Position numbers and translations under genes: made by a program. The notes beneath the pieces were generated by a model. It was not told where the DNA came from, made no database searches, and saw only the letters and a list, made by a program, of their open reading frames with translations. DNA of 64,000 nt from Muribaculaceae bacterium (GTDB lineage Bacteria > Bacillota > Clostridia > Lachnospirales > Lachnospiraceae). Where the stretch lies: the NCBI GenBank assembly GCA_023666425.1, contig JAMPCA010000001.1:8216-72215 (forward strand), read 5' to 3'. Of this stretch, positions 1 to 8,795 are shown piece by piece; the stretch's first letter is position 1; every line of letters starts with the position of its first letter.

Positions 1-260
1 ATTCCCGGATCCGGCCGCGACTGGTTTTCCACACCGAGCAGGGAAATGCACACGCCCTCCTCTGTCCAGAACTTTGCAATGTCCCTCTCCTGCTCATGGA
101 GCTTCCCGTCGTCCGCCTTGTACTGGCTTCCAGCCACAGCCGGAAGTAAACTGTCCGGTTCCACAACCCGCTCCCCTTCAAAGAGAAGCACATTTACAAT
201 GTCTGCAAATACTTCATTGTAATCCTCAAGGAGCTTCTCTGCCATATCCTTTTGTGCCAT
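1..260 (-). CDS. Rpn-family nuclease/transposase-like protein, 5' part only
   Basis: An open frame runs from an ATG at 260 leftwards off the window edge, about 86 codons with no stop. The start is preceded by GGAAGGAG at good spacing. The opening residues MAQKDMAEKLLEDYNEVFAD followed by a IVNVLLF stretch are what I recall as the beginning of Rpn-family (PD-(D/E)XK recombination-promoting nuclease, 'putative transposase') ORFs that are abundant in Lachnospiraceae. The catalytic region lies outside the window, so activity cannot be judged. It shares orientation and family with the two ORFs at 395-613 and 679-1533, so this is an Rpn-rich patch. Confidence 0.65.
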   Translation of the reverse strand, partial: MAQKDMAEKLLEDYNEVFADIVNVLLFEGERVVEPDSLLPAVAGSQYKADDGKLHEQERDIAKFWTEEGVCISLLGVENQSRPDPG

Positions 261-349
261 CCTATTGCTCCTTCCCAAAATGCATTACTTCTTTTTGCCC
301 TTATTTTAACACACGGTATAGAAAAATACCACATTATTTTCGCGATATA

Positions 350-380
350 AAGAAAGGGCTGCCGCTTCACGCGACAGCCC
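350..380 (-). terminator. Rho-independent terminator, copy 1
   Basis: On the minus strand, GGGCTG-T-CGC pairs with GCG-G-CAGCCC around a GTGAA loop, followed by TTTCTTT. It sits just downstream of the remnant ORF at 395-613. The same 32-bp segment recurs at 1678-1709. Confidence 0.75.
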
Positions 381-394
381 GCTTATTTGCAGAC

Positions 395-613
395 TTATTT
401 AATTCCGTATTTCTTATAGCATTCCTTGCGGAACTGCTCGTCTGACGCCGCCCTGCGCACTTCGTCGTATCTTCCCTCCTCTGAAAGCTTTAAAATCAGT
501 AATCCCAGACTGTTCTCTCCCTGCGTAATTCCCTGCGTGATTCCCTGTGTTATCCCCTGCGTAATTCCCAGATTAAATTCCTTTTTCTTCATTTCCTCTA
601 TCACTGTGCACAT
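395..613 (-). pseudogene. C-terminal remnant of an Rpn-family ORF
   Basis: This 72-codon frame starts at ATG 613, behind AGGAAGG. It contains only what is normally the C-terminal end of Rpn-type proteins: an MCTVIEEMKKKE segment, a run of four GITQ tetrapeptides, then an amphipathic helical tail. The nuclease core (D...E-x-Q) is missing. I read it as a truncated paralogue of the neighbouring genes, although the intact ribosome binding site means a small protein could still be made. It lies 65 bp downstream of the full-length Rpn-like gene and ends at a strong terminator. A genuine stand-alone short protein cannot be excluded. Confidence 0.5.
521..568. repeat. Four tandem 12-bp units encoding GITQ
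   Basis: Units CTGCGTAATTCC, CTGCGTGATTCC, CTGTGTTATCCC and CTGCGTAATTCC lie head to tail. On the minus strand each encodes Gly-Ile-Thr-Gln. Copy number would change protein length in frame. Confidence 0.9.
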
Positions 614-678
614 ATCCGTCACCTTCCTCTGATATACATCTTTATGCTGCTACCCTGCTTTTTCACTCAAATCCCTGA

Positions 679-1533
679 TTACGCTAACTGCATGACCTCC
701 GTTTCAATTTCCTTTAATACGTCAAGCGACAGTGAAGGAACACAATCTGCAATTTCCTCCAGTGACATTTTCCCCTTCCTTATCATTCTTTCCGCCGTTT
801 TTCTCGCTTCTCTAAGAGTAACGCTATCCTCAATATCCTTTGCATACGCGTCCCAAATCTCCTCATCATCAAACAATGTCATCATAATATCCACAACCTC
901 CTTTTCCTTATTTTCAAAATACTCTCTCAGGACATTTCTGTCCTTACAGATACGAATGGTTTCTGTCACTGCCTGCTTGGTCTGCCCGTATTTCTTTCTC
1001 TGCTCATTATACACCTTGCAGAAAATAATATACTGCCCGATAATACTGCTCTCATCCTCCTGATACAGCACTTTGACCTCTGCGTCTATCGCTATTTTTT
1101 CACCGCCGAAAAAGTCTTTTGAAAGGGATATGGTATCGGGCGGACTGTTCGGCTTTTCGCCTGTAAAAATCACATACAGTTCGGGGGTCGGCATATTCAC
1201 TTTTTTAGAGCCGTACAGATTTTGTCTGGTACGCTTGAAAAAATCGTGGTATGTCTGTATCAGATACATCAGTGCACGGATAATGATGTTCAATGTCCAT
1301 GTGGACTGACTCTCAACCAAAACGACAAGTCTGTCTCCAACTGAAAATCCAAGGTCATTATAGTCTGCGTCCACCAGTATATGCTTAATGGTAACATCTT
1401 TTATATCATCTTCCGTCACATCGCTGTCCTCCGGGTGGAGAGCTTTGTATAGGCAGAGCAGATATTTTTTATCCTGAAACAGATTTGTAAATACACTGTC
1501 CTTTATTTTGCGCTTTGGCATATTTTGTGCCAT
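679..1533 (-). CDS. Rpn-family PD-(D/E)XK nuclease/transposase-like protein
   Basis: This 284-residue protein starts at ATG 1533, behind GAGGTGG. Around residues 50-80 it shows D-x-D-Y-N-D-L-G-F followed by a strand ending V-E-S-Q-S, which fits the Asp ... Glu-x-Gln pattern of the PD-(D/E)XK fold used by Rpn proteins. The C-terminal third is charged and helical and lacks the GITQ-like repeats of its neighbour. Known members of this family promote recombination and act as DNA endonucleases, and many are domesticated. The gene has its own sigma-A-type promoter at 1597-1625 and reads toward the remnant at 395-613. The family call is fairly secure; activity is inferred. Confidence 0.75.
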   Translation of the reverse strand: MAQNMPKRKIKDSVFTNLFQDKKYLLCLYKALHPEDSDVTEDDIKDVTIKHILVDADYNDLGFSVGDRLVVLVESQSTWTLNIIIRALMYLIQTYHDFFKRTRQNLYGSKKVNMPTPELYVIFTGEKPNSPPDTISLSKDFFGGEKIAIDAEVKVLYQEDESSIIGQYIIFCKVYNEQRKKYGQTKQAVTETIRICKDRNVLREYFENKEKEVVDIMMTLFDDEEIWDAYAKDIEDSVTLREARKTAERMIRKGKMSLEEIADCVPSLSLDVLKEIETEVMQLA

Positions 1534-1596
1534 TTTACCACCTCACCCCAATAATTTCGCAGAACACAGGGCATACTCTGTTCCTGCTATGCTTCA

Positions 1597-1625
1597 ATTA
1601 TACATAAAATTTCTGGTGCTTACAA
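1597..1625 (-). promoter_or_regulatory. Sigma-A promoter for the Rpn-family gene
   Basis: On the minus strand, TTGTAA (1620-1625) and TATAAT (1597-1602) are separated by 17 bp, about 65 bp upstream of the ATG at 1533. Confidence 0.6.
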
Positions 1626-1677
1626 TAAATTTCACATAAAATTCCGGCTACTTCCCCTGTATTTTCCAAAAATATCA

Positions 1678-1709
1678 AAAGAAAGGGCTGCCGCTTCACG
1701 CGACAGCCC
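1678..1709 (-). terminator. Rho-independent terminator, copy 2
   Basis: This is the same hairpin as at 350-380: stem GGGCTGTCGC/GCGGCAGCCC, loop GTGAA, then TTTCTTTT on the minus strand. It begins 20 bp past the amylase stop codon. Confidence 0.8.
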
Positions 1710-1728
1710 CCCTTGGGAAACTATGAAA

Positions 1729-4700
1729 TTATTTAACTTTTACCTTAATCTTTACGGTCTTAACTGTACCGTTTTTCAGCGTAACCTTCGCCTTTACAGT
1801 TGCCGTTCCGGGCTTCTTTGCCGTAATCTTGCCGTTGGAAGAAACCTTCACAACTGTCTTCTTGCTGGACACATAGACTACAGACTTCACGTTGTCCATG
1901 TTCAGCTTGCTGTCAAAGTCAAATGTCTTCGACTTTCCATTCTTCACAGTTACGCTCGTCTTCTTCGGCTTAACGGTCTTAACAATCTTCTTGTTAATCT
2001 TTTCTGCCTGCGCTGCATCTACCAGCTCGTAAGTCGCCTTCTTCGACGCAGATACAGACACACTGCCCTTCTCATCAACCTCATAGACCTTTTTGTTGAC
2101 CATGACATACTCACCGGTCTTGGAGTCTACCTTATAAATATAAAGGTCATTTCCCGGCGTCAGGTCTGCCGTATCTACCTTGTACTTATACTTTGTACTG
2201 CCGCTCGTATTCTTAACGGTCACAGTAATCTTTACGGAGGACTGTCCCGCCGCATCCGTGAGCTGCTCTACCACATCACTGGTAATCGTTGTCTTTGTCG
2301 AATTGGTAACAGTCACTGTCACCGCCGCCTTCGCCGAAGTCACATTGCCCTCTGCATCCGACTTTACCGTAACAGTTGCCGAGGTATTCTCTGCGATATT
2401 CTCAATCGCGGACTTCTCGGTGGTAGAAAGCACATTGCCCTCTGCATCCTTCTTCGTTACCGTAGTAACCTTCACATCATTTCCAGCCTTGTTGGTAGCT
2501 TCCTCTGTGACAGTCTCTGTCACTGAGCCGTCCTCAGCCACTTCTACCACCTTGTTGGGAGCGGTTTCCGTGCTGGTGGTCGTGCTCGTAGAAGAAGAGC
2601 TGCTGCTCGTGATTGCGCCCGTTCTAACGAGAATTACCGTACCGCCGTCTGCTGCCGCCGGAATCGTAACGCTCACATTGCCAGAGCCGTCCGAATTATA
2701 CTGAGTCCCGCTGTACAGATCCGTATATACACCGGAAACACCCGTTGCAACTCTAACCGATGCCGCCGTATCCTTAATGTTCATGCCTACATAGAGCGTC
2801 GTGCCGTTGTAGCTTCTGGAGAACACATCGTAGCCATTTGCATCCGAAGCATCTAACGTCGTCCGGGTTCCCCTTGCAAACACATCTGTGTACTGGTTAC
2901 GGATGGAAAGAAGCGTCTTGTAATGCTGATAAGTAACATTACTGTCATTCACTGCCGACCAGTCAAAATCATAGCGGTTCGTCTGCCATGGATAGTTATT
3001 AAGTCCGGTCTGCCCTACTTCTTCACCATAATAAATAACCGGAATTCCCTCTGCCGTCAGCTGCAGGGTCGCCGCCACCAGAGATGCCGCTGTCGCCTGT
3101 GCTTCCGTCAGATGCTTGTTATCCATCAGGTTCTGCTTAAAGCCATCCTCATCATGGCTGCCTAAGAACTGTCCTGTCAGATTCGTGTTATTGATTGCGG
3201 CATTTCTGGCGGACATAAAGCTTTCTACTGCACTAATTCCACCCGTTACAAAATTAGTTGCCTGATCATTAAAATCAAAATCCAGATCCGCATCCATCTG
3301 TCCGGTTCCTAATGTGCCGCCATTGGAAGCATAGCCGCCTCCTGCATACTCACCGATCATCTTAAAGGACGGATCAATTTCAACCTCGGCATTCTTTAAC
3401 GCCGCCCATGTAGTACCCTCCACATGCTTCACAGTATCCACACGGAAATAATCAATACCATAATCCTTAATCCACTCGGTCTGCCATTCTACCAGCTGTT
3501 CCCTTACCTCCGCATTTTCCGTCAGGAAATCGGGAAGTCCTGACAGAGGCGCCTTCTGCGTATCACCGGCAACCACATCATCGCCCGAACGAAGCATCTC
3601 GCCAAAGGTACCCTCTGTATCATATCCGGCATGGTTGATCACGATATCTACCATAATCTTAATTCCATGCCTGTGTGCCTCGGATATCAGCGTCGAAAAT
3701 TCTTCACTCGTACCGAGCGTCGGATTCAGCTTGGTAAAATCACTTGCCCAATAGCCATGATAAGCCGCATTATATGGAACTTCTGCCGCTCCGGTTCCCG
3801 TTACAGTAACTCCCGGGATATTCTCCACAATCGGCGTAATCCAGATCGTATTGATGCCCAGCTCCTGCAGATAATCCAGTTTCTGGGTAACACCCGCGAA
3901 GTCTCCTCCATGGTACAAACCATCGTTCTCTCCATAGGTCTGCGCGCCGCTTGCTGTGTTATTCGCCGTATTTCCATCAAAGAAACGGTCAGTTACCATG
4001 AAATATACAATGGATTCCGCCCAGTCAAAGTCATCTGCCGCAGACATCTTTGTCCTCGCAACCACATTCACACTTGCAGAGGTGCTATACTCATTACCAT
4101 ACTGATCCTTCACCACGATGGGAAGCGTCTTTGCTCCCAAAGAGGTAGAATCCGTAACAGAAATCGTAACTGCCTTAAGCGCCGGGTCAATCGCCATCTT
4201 ACTGCTTCCTCCCAGGGAGGACACATCAATACTTGCCTCTGCGATTTCCAGTGCAGCCGCGTCTGTTCCCCCAACCTCAAGCTTTACAAGATTATTCTCA
4301 TTGTAATTAAATGAAGGATTCTTAACCGTCGCACTAATGCTGGCATTCAGTTTGCGATACTCTACATAATTGTAGTCCGCACCATTATACTGCTCCTTAT
4401 TTTCATTGTATTTGTCCAGCACATATTCCGCGCCAACCTTATAGCGATAATGGATGCGGCCGTCACTCAAACCGTTCTGTACATATTCAAAACGTTTATT
4501 TTTTGCATTGTAGGTCATCGTCTGCTCGGTTCCATTGATATCTACCTTCACGGACGAATCCGCCGCATTTCCAGCCAGCACTGCAGCATCGTCTCTGTAG
4601 TAGAAGCTGATCTTCTCCTCGGACGGTTGCAGCTCATATCCAATATTATACGGTGCGCTTAAAACCGGCTCCTCTCCCTTGTTCAGACTTGCGTAAACTA

Positions 4701-6354
4701 CCGTCTGGTCTAACGGGAAAGAAATAGAGTGGTCTCCGCCGTCCTTAACCCACGGGTCTGCCGTTGCATCTAAAGCAATGACAAAATCAACCTGCGAGCA
4801 CGTGGAGGATACCTGCACGGTCGCCAAATACTTTCCACTGCCTGTCTTGGTAAAATTCACCAGCTTGCTGTCCTGCGCCGTACCGATTGTCCAGCTGTAA
4901 AAATTCGGAATCACATCACCGAGATCATTGTTCTCATATTCCAGATAAAGGTATCTCTTAGCTTTTTTCTCAACCGTCGGCTTTGTCGTAGTCGGATTCT
5001 TTCCAAATACATACCACAAGGTTACATTGTCTGTATCAACGGTAAAAGTGCGGTCTCCATCTTTTCCAGTCCAGTCTCCTGCCGTAGGTCTTGCAATTAA
5101 CCCGAGAGAACTGTAAGGAAGACTCACCGTTGCCTGCACCCATGTGATATCATTGTCTTCATCCTCGACGGTATTGTCAAAAACAATCTCATAGGATTTT
5201 CCACTGCCTTGGTATTCCCAAATATATACATCTGAGGCTCCCGCCACCATGTCAAAATCACTTGCATACATATTGATGGTCACGTTGTAGGCTTTAGCCA
5301 CAACCGGGAGCGTAAACTCCTGCGAATACCCATTATAAGTTGCAACGATGGTTACTTCACTTACAGAGGCATCTGAAACAGTAATCGCACTTCCCAATAA
5401 GGAGACATTTGCGGGCGAACCTTTCAGCGAATAAGTAACTGTTACGTCGCTTGTCTCTGTCCCATCATAATACTCTGCGTCTGTATCCAGCGTAAAGGCG
5501 CTTCCTCTGACGATAAAATCATTCTTTATGGTCAGGTTCACCCGTGATTTCTGGGTAACAGTAACGCCTTTTGAGCTATCTGTAAGATCAATCGTAAACG
5601 TCACGTCAGCAGCACCTGCTACCGTTACACTGCGGTTGCCCCCCTCACCTGTCCCTGAACCCCAAGGCAAATCCCAGCCTTTGCTTTCAGGATCCTGAAG
5701 AATCTTATATGAATACTCACCAGCCTGAACATTTTCAAACGTAATGCTATATTTATTAGTATTTGAAGCATCCTGCGTAAGCTTATTGTTCATATCTGTG
5801 GGGTTCCAATTACTGCTTTTTGTCAGCCCAGAGTCACCAGCAAGGACAAAAATGTTCTGAATTATAGGATATGGAATCTCTGTTGTCTCGTCCGCTTCCT
5901 TATACCACTTATCCTCTGTCGGGTCATAATAAGCTTCGGAAAGATTTTGTTCTGCAATCTTAGTGTTCCAGCATTTAAGTTCAGTGGCATCCGTTTTGAC
6001 AAATGCCATGCCTGTAATCGTTCCAGTGATAGTTACATATCCCCAGCCCACATGGTCAGTAGACTCTTTAAGTGCCGGAAGATTGGCTCCCTCACCCCAG
6101 CTCGATGGGCGAAATTCATTGTCCGTATCTCCATCTACAGTTACATCTGCCACCTCCCAGGCATTTACACCCCAATCCGTTACACTGGTTCCACTCGGCA
6201 GCTTAAAATAGAGCTTGACTCCACTCGCCGCCTTAACACTTTCCACCCCCCCAAACGGAGTCAGGGTGAGAACCATTGCAACCGCGAGAATCACGCTCAA
6301 AAAGCGGCTTAAGATTCCGTGGTGCGTTTTGAAAACTTTTGTTTTCTTGTCCAT
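1729..6354 (-). CDS. Secreted multidomain alpha-amylase (GH13)
   Basis: This 1541-residue extracellular enzyme hydrolyses alpha-1,4 links in starch-like glucans. I chose ATG 6354 because GGAAGGAGAGG lies just upstream; the frame stays open for 15 more codons. A signal peptide ends near A43 (VKA-AS). Residues about 50-770 look like beta-sandwich modules, including starch-binding types resembling CBM25/26 and pullulanase-associated CBM41. The GH13 barrel spans about 775-1240: D-I-V-I-N-H near 905, nucleophile D973 in FRVDTVKH, acid/base E1002 in MIGEYAGG, and D1068 in GSHDEDGF. A Ser/Thr linker follows, then a Thr/Val-rich region and a C-terminal Big2-like domain. There is no LPXTG motif, so attachment is probably through the Big2-type tail or another wall interaction. 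It is monocistronic, with its own promoter and terminator. Confidence 0.9.
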   Translation of the reverse strand: MDKKTKVFKTHHGILSRFLSVILAVAMVLTLTPFGGVESVKAASGVKLYFKLPSGTSVTDWGVNAWEVADVTVDGDTDNEFRPSSWGEGANLPALKESTDHVGWGYVTITGTITGMAFVKTDATELKCWNTKIAEQNLSEAYYDPTEDKWYKEADETTEIPYPIIQNIFVLAGDSGLTKSSNWNPTDMNNKLTQDASNTNKYSITFENVQAGEYSYKILQDPESKGWDLPWGSGTGEGGNRSVTVAGAADVTFTIDLTDSSKGVTVTQKSRVNLTIKNDFIVRGSAFTLDTDAEYYDGTETSDVTVTYSLKGSPANVSLLGSAITVSDASVSEVTIVATYNGYSQEFTLPVVAKAYNVTINMYASDFDMVAGASDVYIWEYQGSGKSYEIVFDNTVEDEDNDITWVQATVSLPYSSLGLIARPTAGDWTGKDGDRTFTVDTDNVTLWYVFGKNPTTTKPTVEKKAKRYLYLEYENNDLGDVIPNFYSWTIGTAQDSKLVNFTKTGSGKYLATVQVSSTCSQVDFVIALDATADPWVKDGGDHSISFPLDQTVVYASLNKGEEPVLSAPYNIGYELQPSEEKISFYYRDDAAVLAGNAADSSVKVDINGTEQTMTYNAKNKRFEYVQNGLSDGRIHYRYKVGAEYVLDKYNENKEQYNGADYNYVEYRKLNASISATVKNPSFNYNENNLVKLEVGGTDAAALEIAEASIDVSSLGGSSKMAIDPALKAVTISVTDSTSLGAKTLPIVVKDQYGNEYSTSASVNVVARTKMSAADDFDWAESIVYFMVTDRFFDGNTANNTASGAQTYGENDGLYHGGDFAGVTQKLDYLQELGINTIWITPIVENIPGVTVTGTGAAEVPYNAAYHGYWASDFTKLNPTLGTSEEFSTLISEAHRHGIKIMVDIVINHAGYDTEGTFGEMLRSGDDVVAGDTQKAPLSGLPDFLTENAEVREQLVEWQTEWIKDYGIDYFRVDTVKHVEGTTWAALKNAEVEIDPSFKMIGEYAGGGYASNGGTLGTGQMDADLDFDFNDQATNFVTGGISAVESFMSARNAAINNTNLTGQFLGSHDEDGFKQNLMDNKHLTEAQATAASLVAATLQLTAEGIPVIYYGEEVGQTGLNNYPWQTNRYDFDWSAVNDSNVTYQHYKTLLSIRNQYTDVFARGTRTTLDASDANGYDVFSRSYNGTTLYVGMNIKDTAASVRVATGVSGVYTDLYSGTQYNSDGSGNVSVTIPAAADGGTVILVRTGAITSSSSSSTSTTTSTETAPNKVVEVAEDGSVTETVTEEATNKAGNDVKVTTVTKKDAEGNVLSTTEKSAIENIAENTSATVTVKSDAEGNVTSAKAAVTVTVTNSTKTTITSDVVEQLTDAAGQSSVKITVTVKNTSGSTKYKYKVDTADLTPGNDLYIYKVDSKTGEYVMVNKKVYEVDEKGSVSVSASKKATYELVDAAQAEKINKKIVKTVKPKKTSVTVKNGKSKTFDFDSKLNMDNVKSVVYVSSKKTVVKVSSNGKITAKKPGTATVKAKVTLKNGTVKTVKIKVKVK

Positions 6355-6422
6355 AGTTTCCTCTCCTTCCCTTTTTTGCGCCTGCATCCGCGCAGGCACG
6401 TTTCGTTTATTTTCGTACTTTT

Positions 6423-6451
6423 AATATACCCCCATTTTCCAAGGATTTCAA
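6423..6451 (-). promoter_or_regulatory. Sigma-A promoter of the amylase gene
   Basis: On the minus strand, TTGAAA (6446-6451), a 17-bp spacer and TATATT (6423-6428) lie about 70 bp upstream of the ATG. The leader contains a short GCCTGC/GCAGGC hairpin. I did not find a convincing catabolite-repression (cre) site. Confidence 0.65.
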
Positions 6452-6521
6452 GTATACAAATCAGCAAAAAAATTTTGCCAATTTTTGTTCAAAATTTATA
6501 ATTTAAAAAAATCAGACCTGC

Positions 6522-7811
6522 TTATCCTTTCTTTTTTGGCATCCACAATGGTTCATACAGCCGTTTTAAAGTGTGCACCACGCTGTTGATGTCCCCGGTA
6601 TCCACCACCACGTCATAAGCCCCGGGAACCGTGCCAAAGGTCACCGCCTTTGTAAGCCCGGTGCTCTCTTTTAGCTGTGCAATCATATTTTCCTTCGTCG
6701 CATTGCGGTTAAAAATTTTTATGTAGGCATAGCCCGGATAATCCACAGAATCATAGGCCAGCACCTTTAATTCCTCCAAAAGCCCCGCCGCTTTTAACTT
6801 CTCATAGAAACTGTCGATTACAGCTTTCGGATAGAGCAGCATGAAATAGACCACCCGCTCCGACTCCGGCACCGGACGCTGCACATAATTGCGGTAGGGC
6901 GAGCGGCGCAGCTCCTCCACCAGCCGCTTTTGTATTCCGTCCTCCAGCTTATCGTAATAAATAATCAAAAGGTCGTCTATGATGACATTTGTAAAACAGC
7001 ACAGTCCCTCGTCGTGAATCAGCCCCAGCACCTGCTGGGAGGTTGCGGAGGAAATGACATACACTTTCAGATAACAGTTTTCCCGGATATCGTAGAGCGC
7101 CGCGCCGTCCATCGCAATCACCGGAAGCGCAAGCCGCACATCCTTTGTCGCCTCCATCACGGCGGCGGGAGTCAGCACGGTAGAAATGGTAAAATTCGCG
7201 CCCTCGTCCAGCATACGGTTCAGCTCCACACGATTGTAATCCCCCAGCCGGTGATTATGATCCAAAAGTATCCCGTCCAGCCCGGAGATAAACAGCACAT
7301 CCCTCTGTTTTTTCCTCGGCAGGGAAAAACTGTTCACAAGCACCCCGATCGCGATTCCGATTACCGTGTCGAGAAAACGGTTCCACACAAACAGGTAGGG
7401 ATCCGCGTCCCCGATGTGGTTGACCACAATGCTTAAAAATACCACGCAGGAAAAATAGGAGGCCTGCTTTTTCTTAATCAGCACCGTAGTATAGAGCACC
7501 AGCACAATCATCAGGGCAATCACGGCCGCATCCAGATACAGCGCGGGCTGTCCTCCCACCGAAAGCTTTGCCCGGAGCAGAAGAAACAACAGCCCGTACA
7601 GTGCGCCAATCACTGTGCCTAAAAACCGCTGTTTCGCATTTTTCCATGTATTTACCGTATACATCTGGATACACCAGAGCGCGGCGATGTGCGAGTAGAA
7701 TACAATCCCGCTTCCGCCTCTGGCAAAGGCCACTAAAAAACACAAAGCCACCGCCACGGCGGACTTCACAATCCGAAGTCCCACCGGGGGCAGCCTCCTC
7801 TCCCTTTTCAT
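6522..7811 (-). CDS. FUSC-like membrane domain fused to a degenerate HAD domain
   Basis: This 429-residue protein has two halves. Residues 1-165 hold about five hydrophobic helices and resemble the FUSC/aromatic-acid-exporter-type membrane domain. Residues 172-425 align with the Cof-type HAD phosphatase fold. The catalytic sites are damaged: the first motif reads S-G-L-D-G-I at 176-181, so the nucleophilic Asp position is Gly177 and the Thr is Ile181. The late G-D-x-x-N-D motif reads G-T-V-P-G-A from 393. The Ser/Thr of motif II survives (TISTVLTP). A regulatory or binding role for the HAD half is more likely than catalysis. It lies 49 bp downstream of the toxin gene, so readthrough from the toxin-antitoxin promoter is possible. 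The substrate is unknown. Confidence 0.7.
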   Translation of the reverse strand: MKRERRLPPVGLRIVKSAVAVALCFLVAFARGGSGIVFYSHIAALWCIQMYTVNTWKNAKQRFLGTVIGALYGLLFLLLRAKLSVGGQPALYLDAAVIALMIVLVLYTTVLIKKKQASYFSCVVFLSIVVNHIGDADPYLFVWNRFLDTVIGIAIGVLVNSFSLPRKKQRDVLFISGLDGILLDHNHRLGDYNRVELNRMLDEGANFTISTVLTPAAVMEATKDVRLALPVIAMDGAALYDIRENCYLKVYVISSATSQQVLGLIHDEGLCCFTNVIIDDLLIIYYDKLEDGIQKRLVEELRRSPYRNYVQRPVPESERVVYFMLLYPKAVIDSFYEKLKAAGLLEELKVLAYDSVDYPGYAYIKIFNRNATKENMIAQLKESTGLTKAVTFGTVPGAYDVVVDTGDINSVVHTLKRLYEPLWMPKKKG

Positions 7812-7860
7812 CTGTTATTCCATCCTCTCCCTCTCAAAGCCTGATTGCAATTTGCTGAAT

Positions 7861-8178
7861 TTAAAGAAGACATTTCTTCCAGTAGTTTTCCAACTGATGA
7901 AATATTCCGACAATATTCACCGTCTCCGTTTCAATACAGAATACTATGATATAGTTCATTTGTCCGATGACAGCCTCATGGTATCCTTTATCTGCCAAAT
8001 ATGTATCCCTGCTAATTGGAAATTGCAGAGGATTTTCTTCCAGACGGTCATATATGTTCTTCATTTCGTCCAACAAATGTACCGCCGCCTGTTCATTTTT
8101 CAACTGATAAATCAGGTAACGCAAAATACGGTCAAGCAATTCGTCTGCGTGTTCTGTAACAACCAGTTTATAAGCCAT
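7861..8178 (-). CDS. ParE/RelE-superfamily toxin
   Basis: This 105-residue basic protein begins with an MAYKLVVTEHADELLD strand-helix, has a central LEENPLQFP segment, and ends with IVFCIETETVNIVGIFH. That order is typical of ParE/RelE-fold toxins, which inhibit gyrase or cleave ribosome-bound mRNA; which of these applies here cannot be decided. Its start lies inside the upstream antitoxin gene (11-bp overlap), the usual arrangement for coupled translation. Confidence 0.8.
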   Translation of the reverse strand: MAYKLVVTEHADELLDRILRYLIYQLKNEQAAVHLLDEMKNIYDRLEENPLQFPISRDTYLADKGYHEAVIGQMNYIIVFCIETETVNIVGIFHQLENYWKKCLL

Positions 8179-8428
8179 ATTTCGTCCTCATTTCCGCCAA
8201 AGCTGTTCTGGCATCTTTGACCTGCCCGCTTTCGATTTGCTGTTCTGACCGTTCAATGTCCCTGTATACAGAAAGCCGCTGCATGGTGCTTTCATAAATC
8301 TCCATACTCATAATAACCATATCTCCATATCCATTTTTTGTAATATAGATTGGTTCTTCTGATTTATGGCACATATCAGAAATCTCTGATGTATTTTTTA
8401 AATCCTTAATGGGAATGATTTGTGGCAT
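8168..8428 (-). CDS. Phd/YefM-family antitoxin
   Basis: This 86-residue protein starts MPQIIPIKDLKNT and contains EPIYITKNGYGDMVIMS, the classical Phd/YefM N-terminal DNA-binding fold. A charged C-terminal helix (about 50-86) would wrap the toxin. It precedes and overlaps the toxin gene. Members of this family bind inverted repeats over their own promoter, and a matching palindrome is present at 8448-8474. GAGGAGG lies 10 bp before the ATG. Confidence 0.85.
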   Translation of the reverse strand: MPQIIPIKDLKNTSEISDMCHKSEEPIYITKNGYGDMVIMSMEIYESTMQRLSVYRDIERSEQQIESGQVKDARTALAEMRTKYGL

Positions 8429-8447
8429 TTCACATATACCTCCTCTT

Positions 8448-8489
8448 TAATATGGTCAAATTATACCATAATTACCCCCTGCTTCACAA
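8448..8489 (-). promoter_or_regulatory. Toxin-antitoxin promoter and candidate operator
   Basis: TAATATGGT (8448-8456) faces ACCATAATTA (8465-8474) around an 8-bp centre, forming a near-perfect palindrome. The minus-strand TATAAT (8460-8465) lies inside it, with a weak TTGTGA 18 bp upstream at 8484-8489. Autorepression by the antitoxin is inferred from the layout. Confidence 0.55.
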
Positions 8490-8508
8490 GACACAGAACT
8501 CAATTTGC

Positions 8509-8762
8509 CTATTGCGGGCGATGGAATGCGCTAAAAAGGCTCTCAAAGCTATCTTTGTGATGGAAAATTGGATTTTCTTATGTTCTGTACAGAGTCAGCG
8601 ATTACGGGACACGGATGTCCCGTGAAGCCCGCACTGAGCCACGATGGCGAATTGCGGGCGGTCGCGTCAGGGGATACCACATTCCCAGAACATATAGAAA
8701 ATCCATTTGACGGAACAGATAGCGCAGAGGCTTGTTAGCGCATTTCATCGTCCGCAATAGCC
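8509..8762. repeat. Imperfect long inverted-repeat element with structured centre
   Basis: Arms at 8509-8587 and 8686-8762 are about 78 bp each and largely complementary (for example CTATTGCGGGCGATGG faces CATCGTCCGCAATAG). The 98-bp centre holds a perfect 8-bp hairpin ACGGGACA-CGGA-TGTCCCGT (8604-8623) and a further GCCCGCA/TGCGGGC stem (8627-8633 with 8653-8659). The arms encode mirror-image short frames, as expected for a palindrome, so I do not call genes here. It may be a non-autonomous mobile element of MITE type or a structured RNA. With the toxin-antitoxin promoter on its left and the transporter promoter on its right, it accounts for most of the 453-bp gene-free stretch 8429-8881. 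Confidence 0.7.
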
Positions 8763-8795
8763 AAACTGATTTCCGCGTCCACAAAGCTTTCCATA

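Noticed and set aside
521-568. 12-bp tandem repeats considered as a regulatory iteron array
   Set aside because: They are in frame and encode GITQ units typical of the variable tail of Rpn-family proteins.
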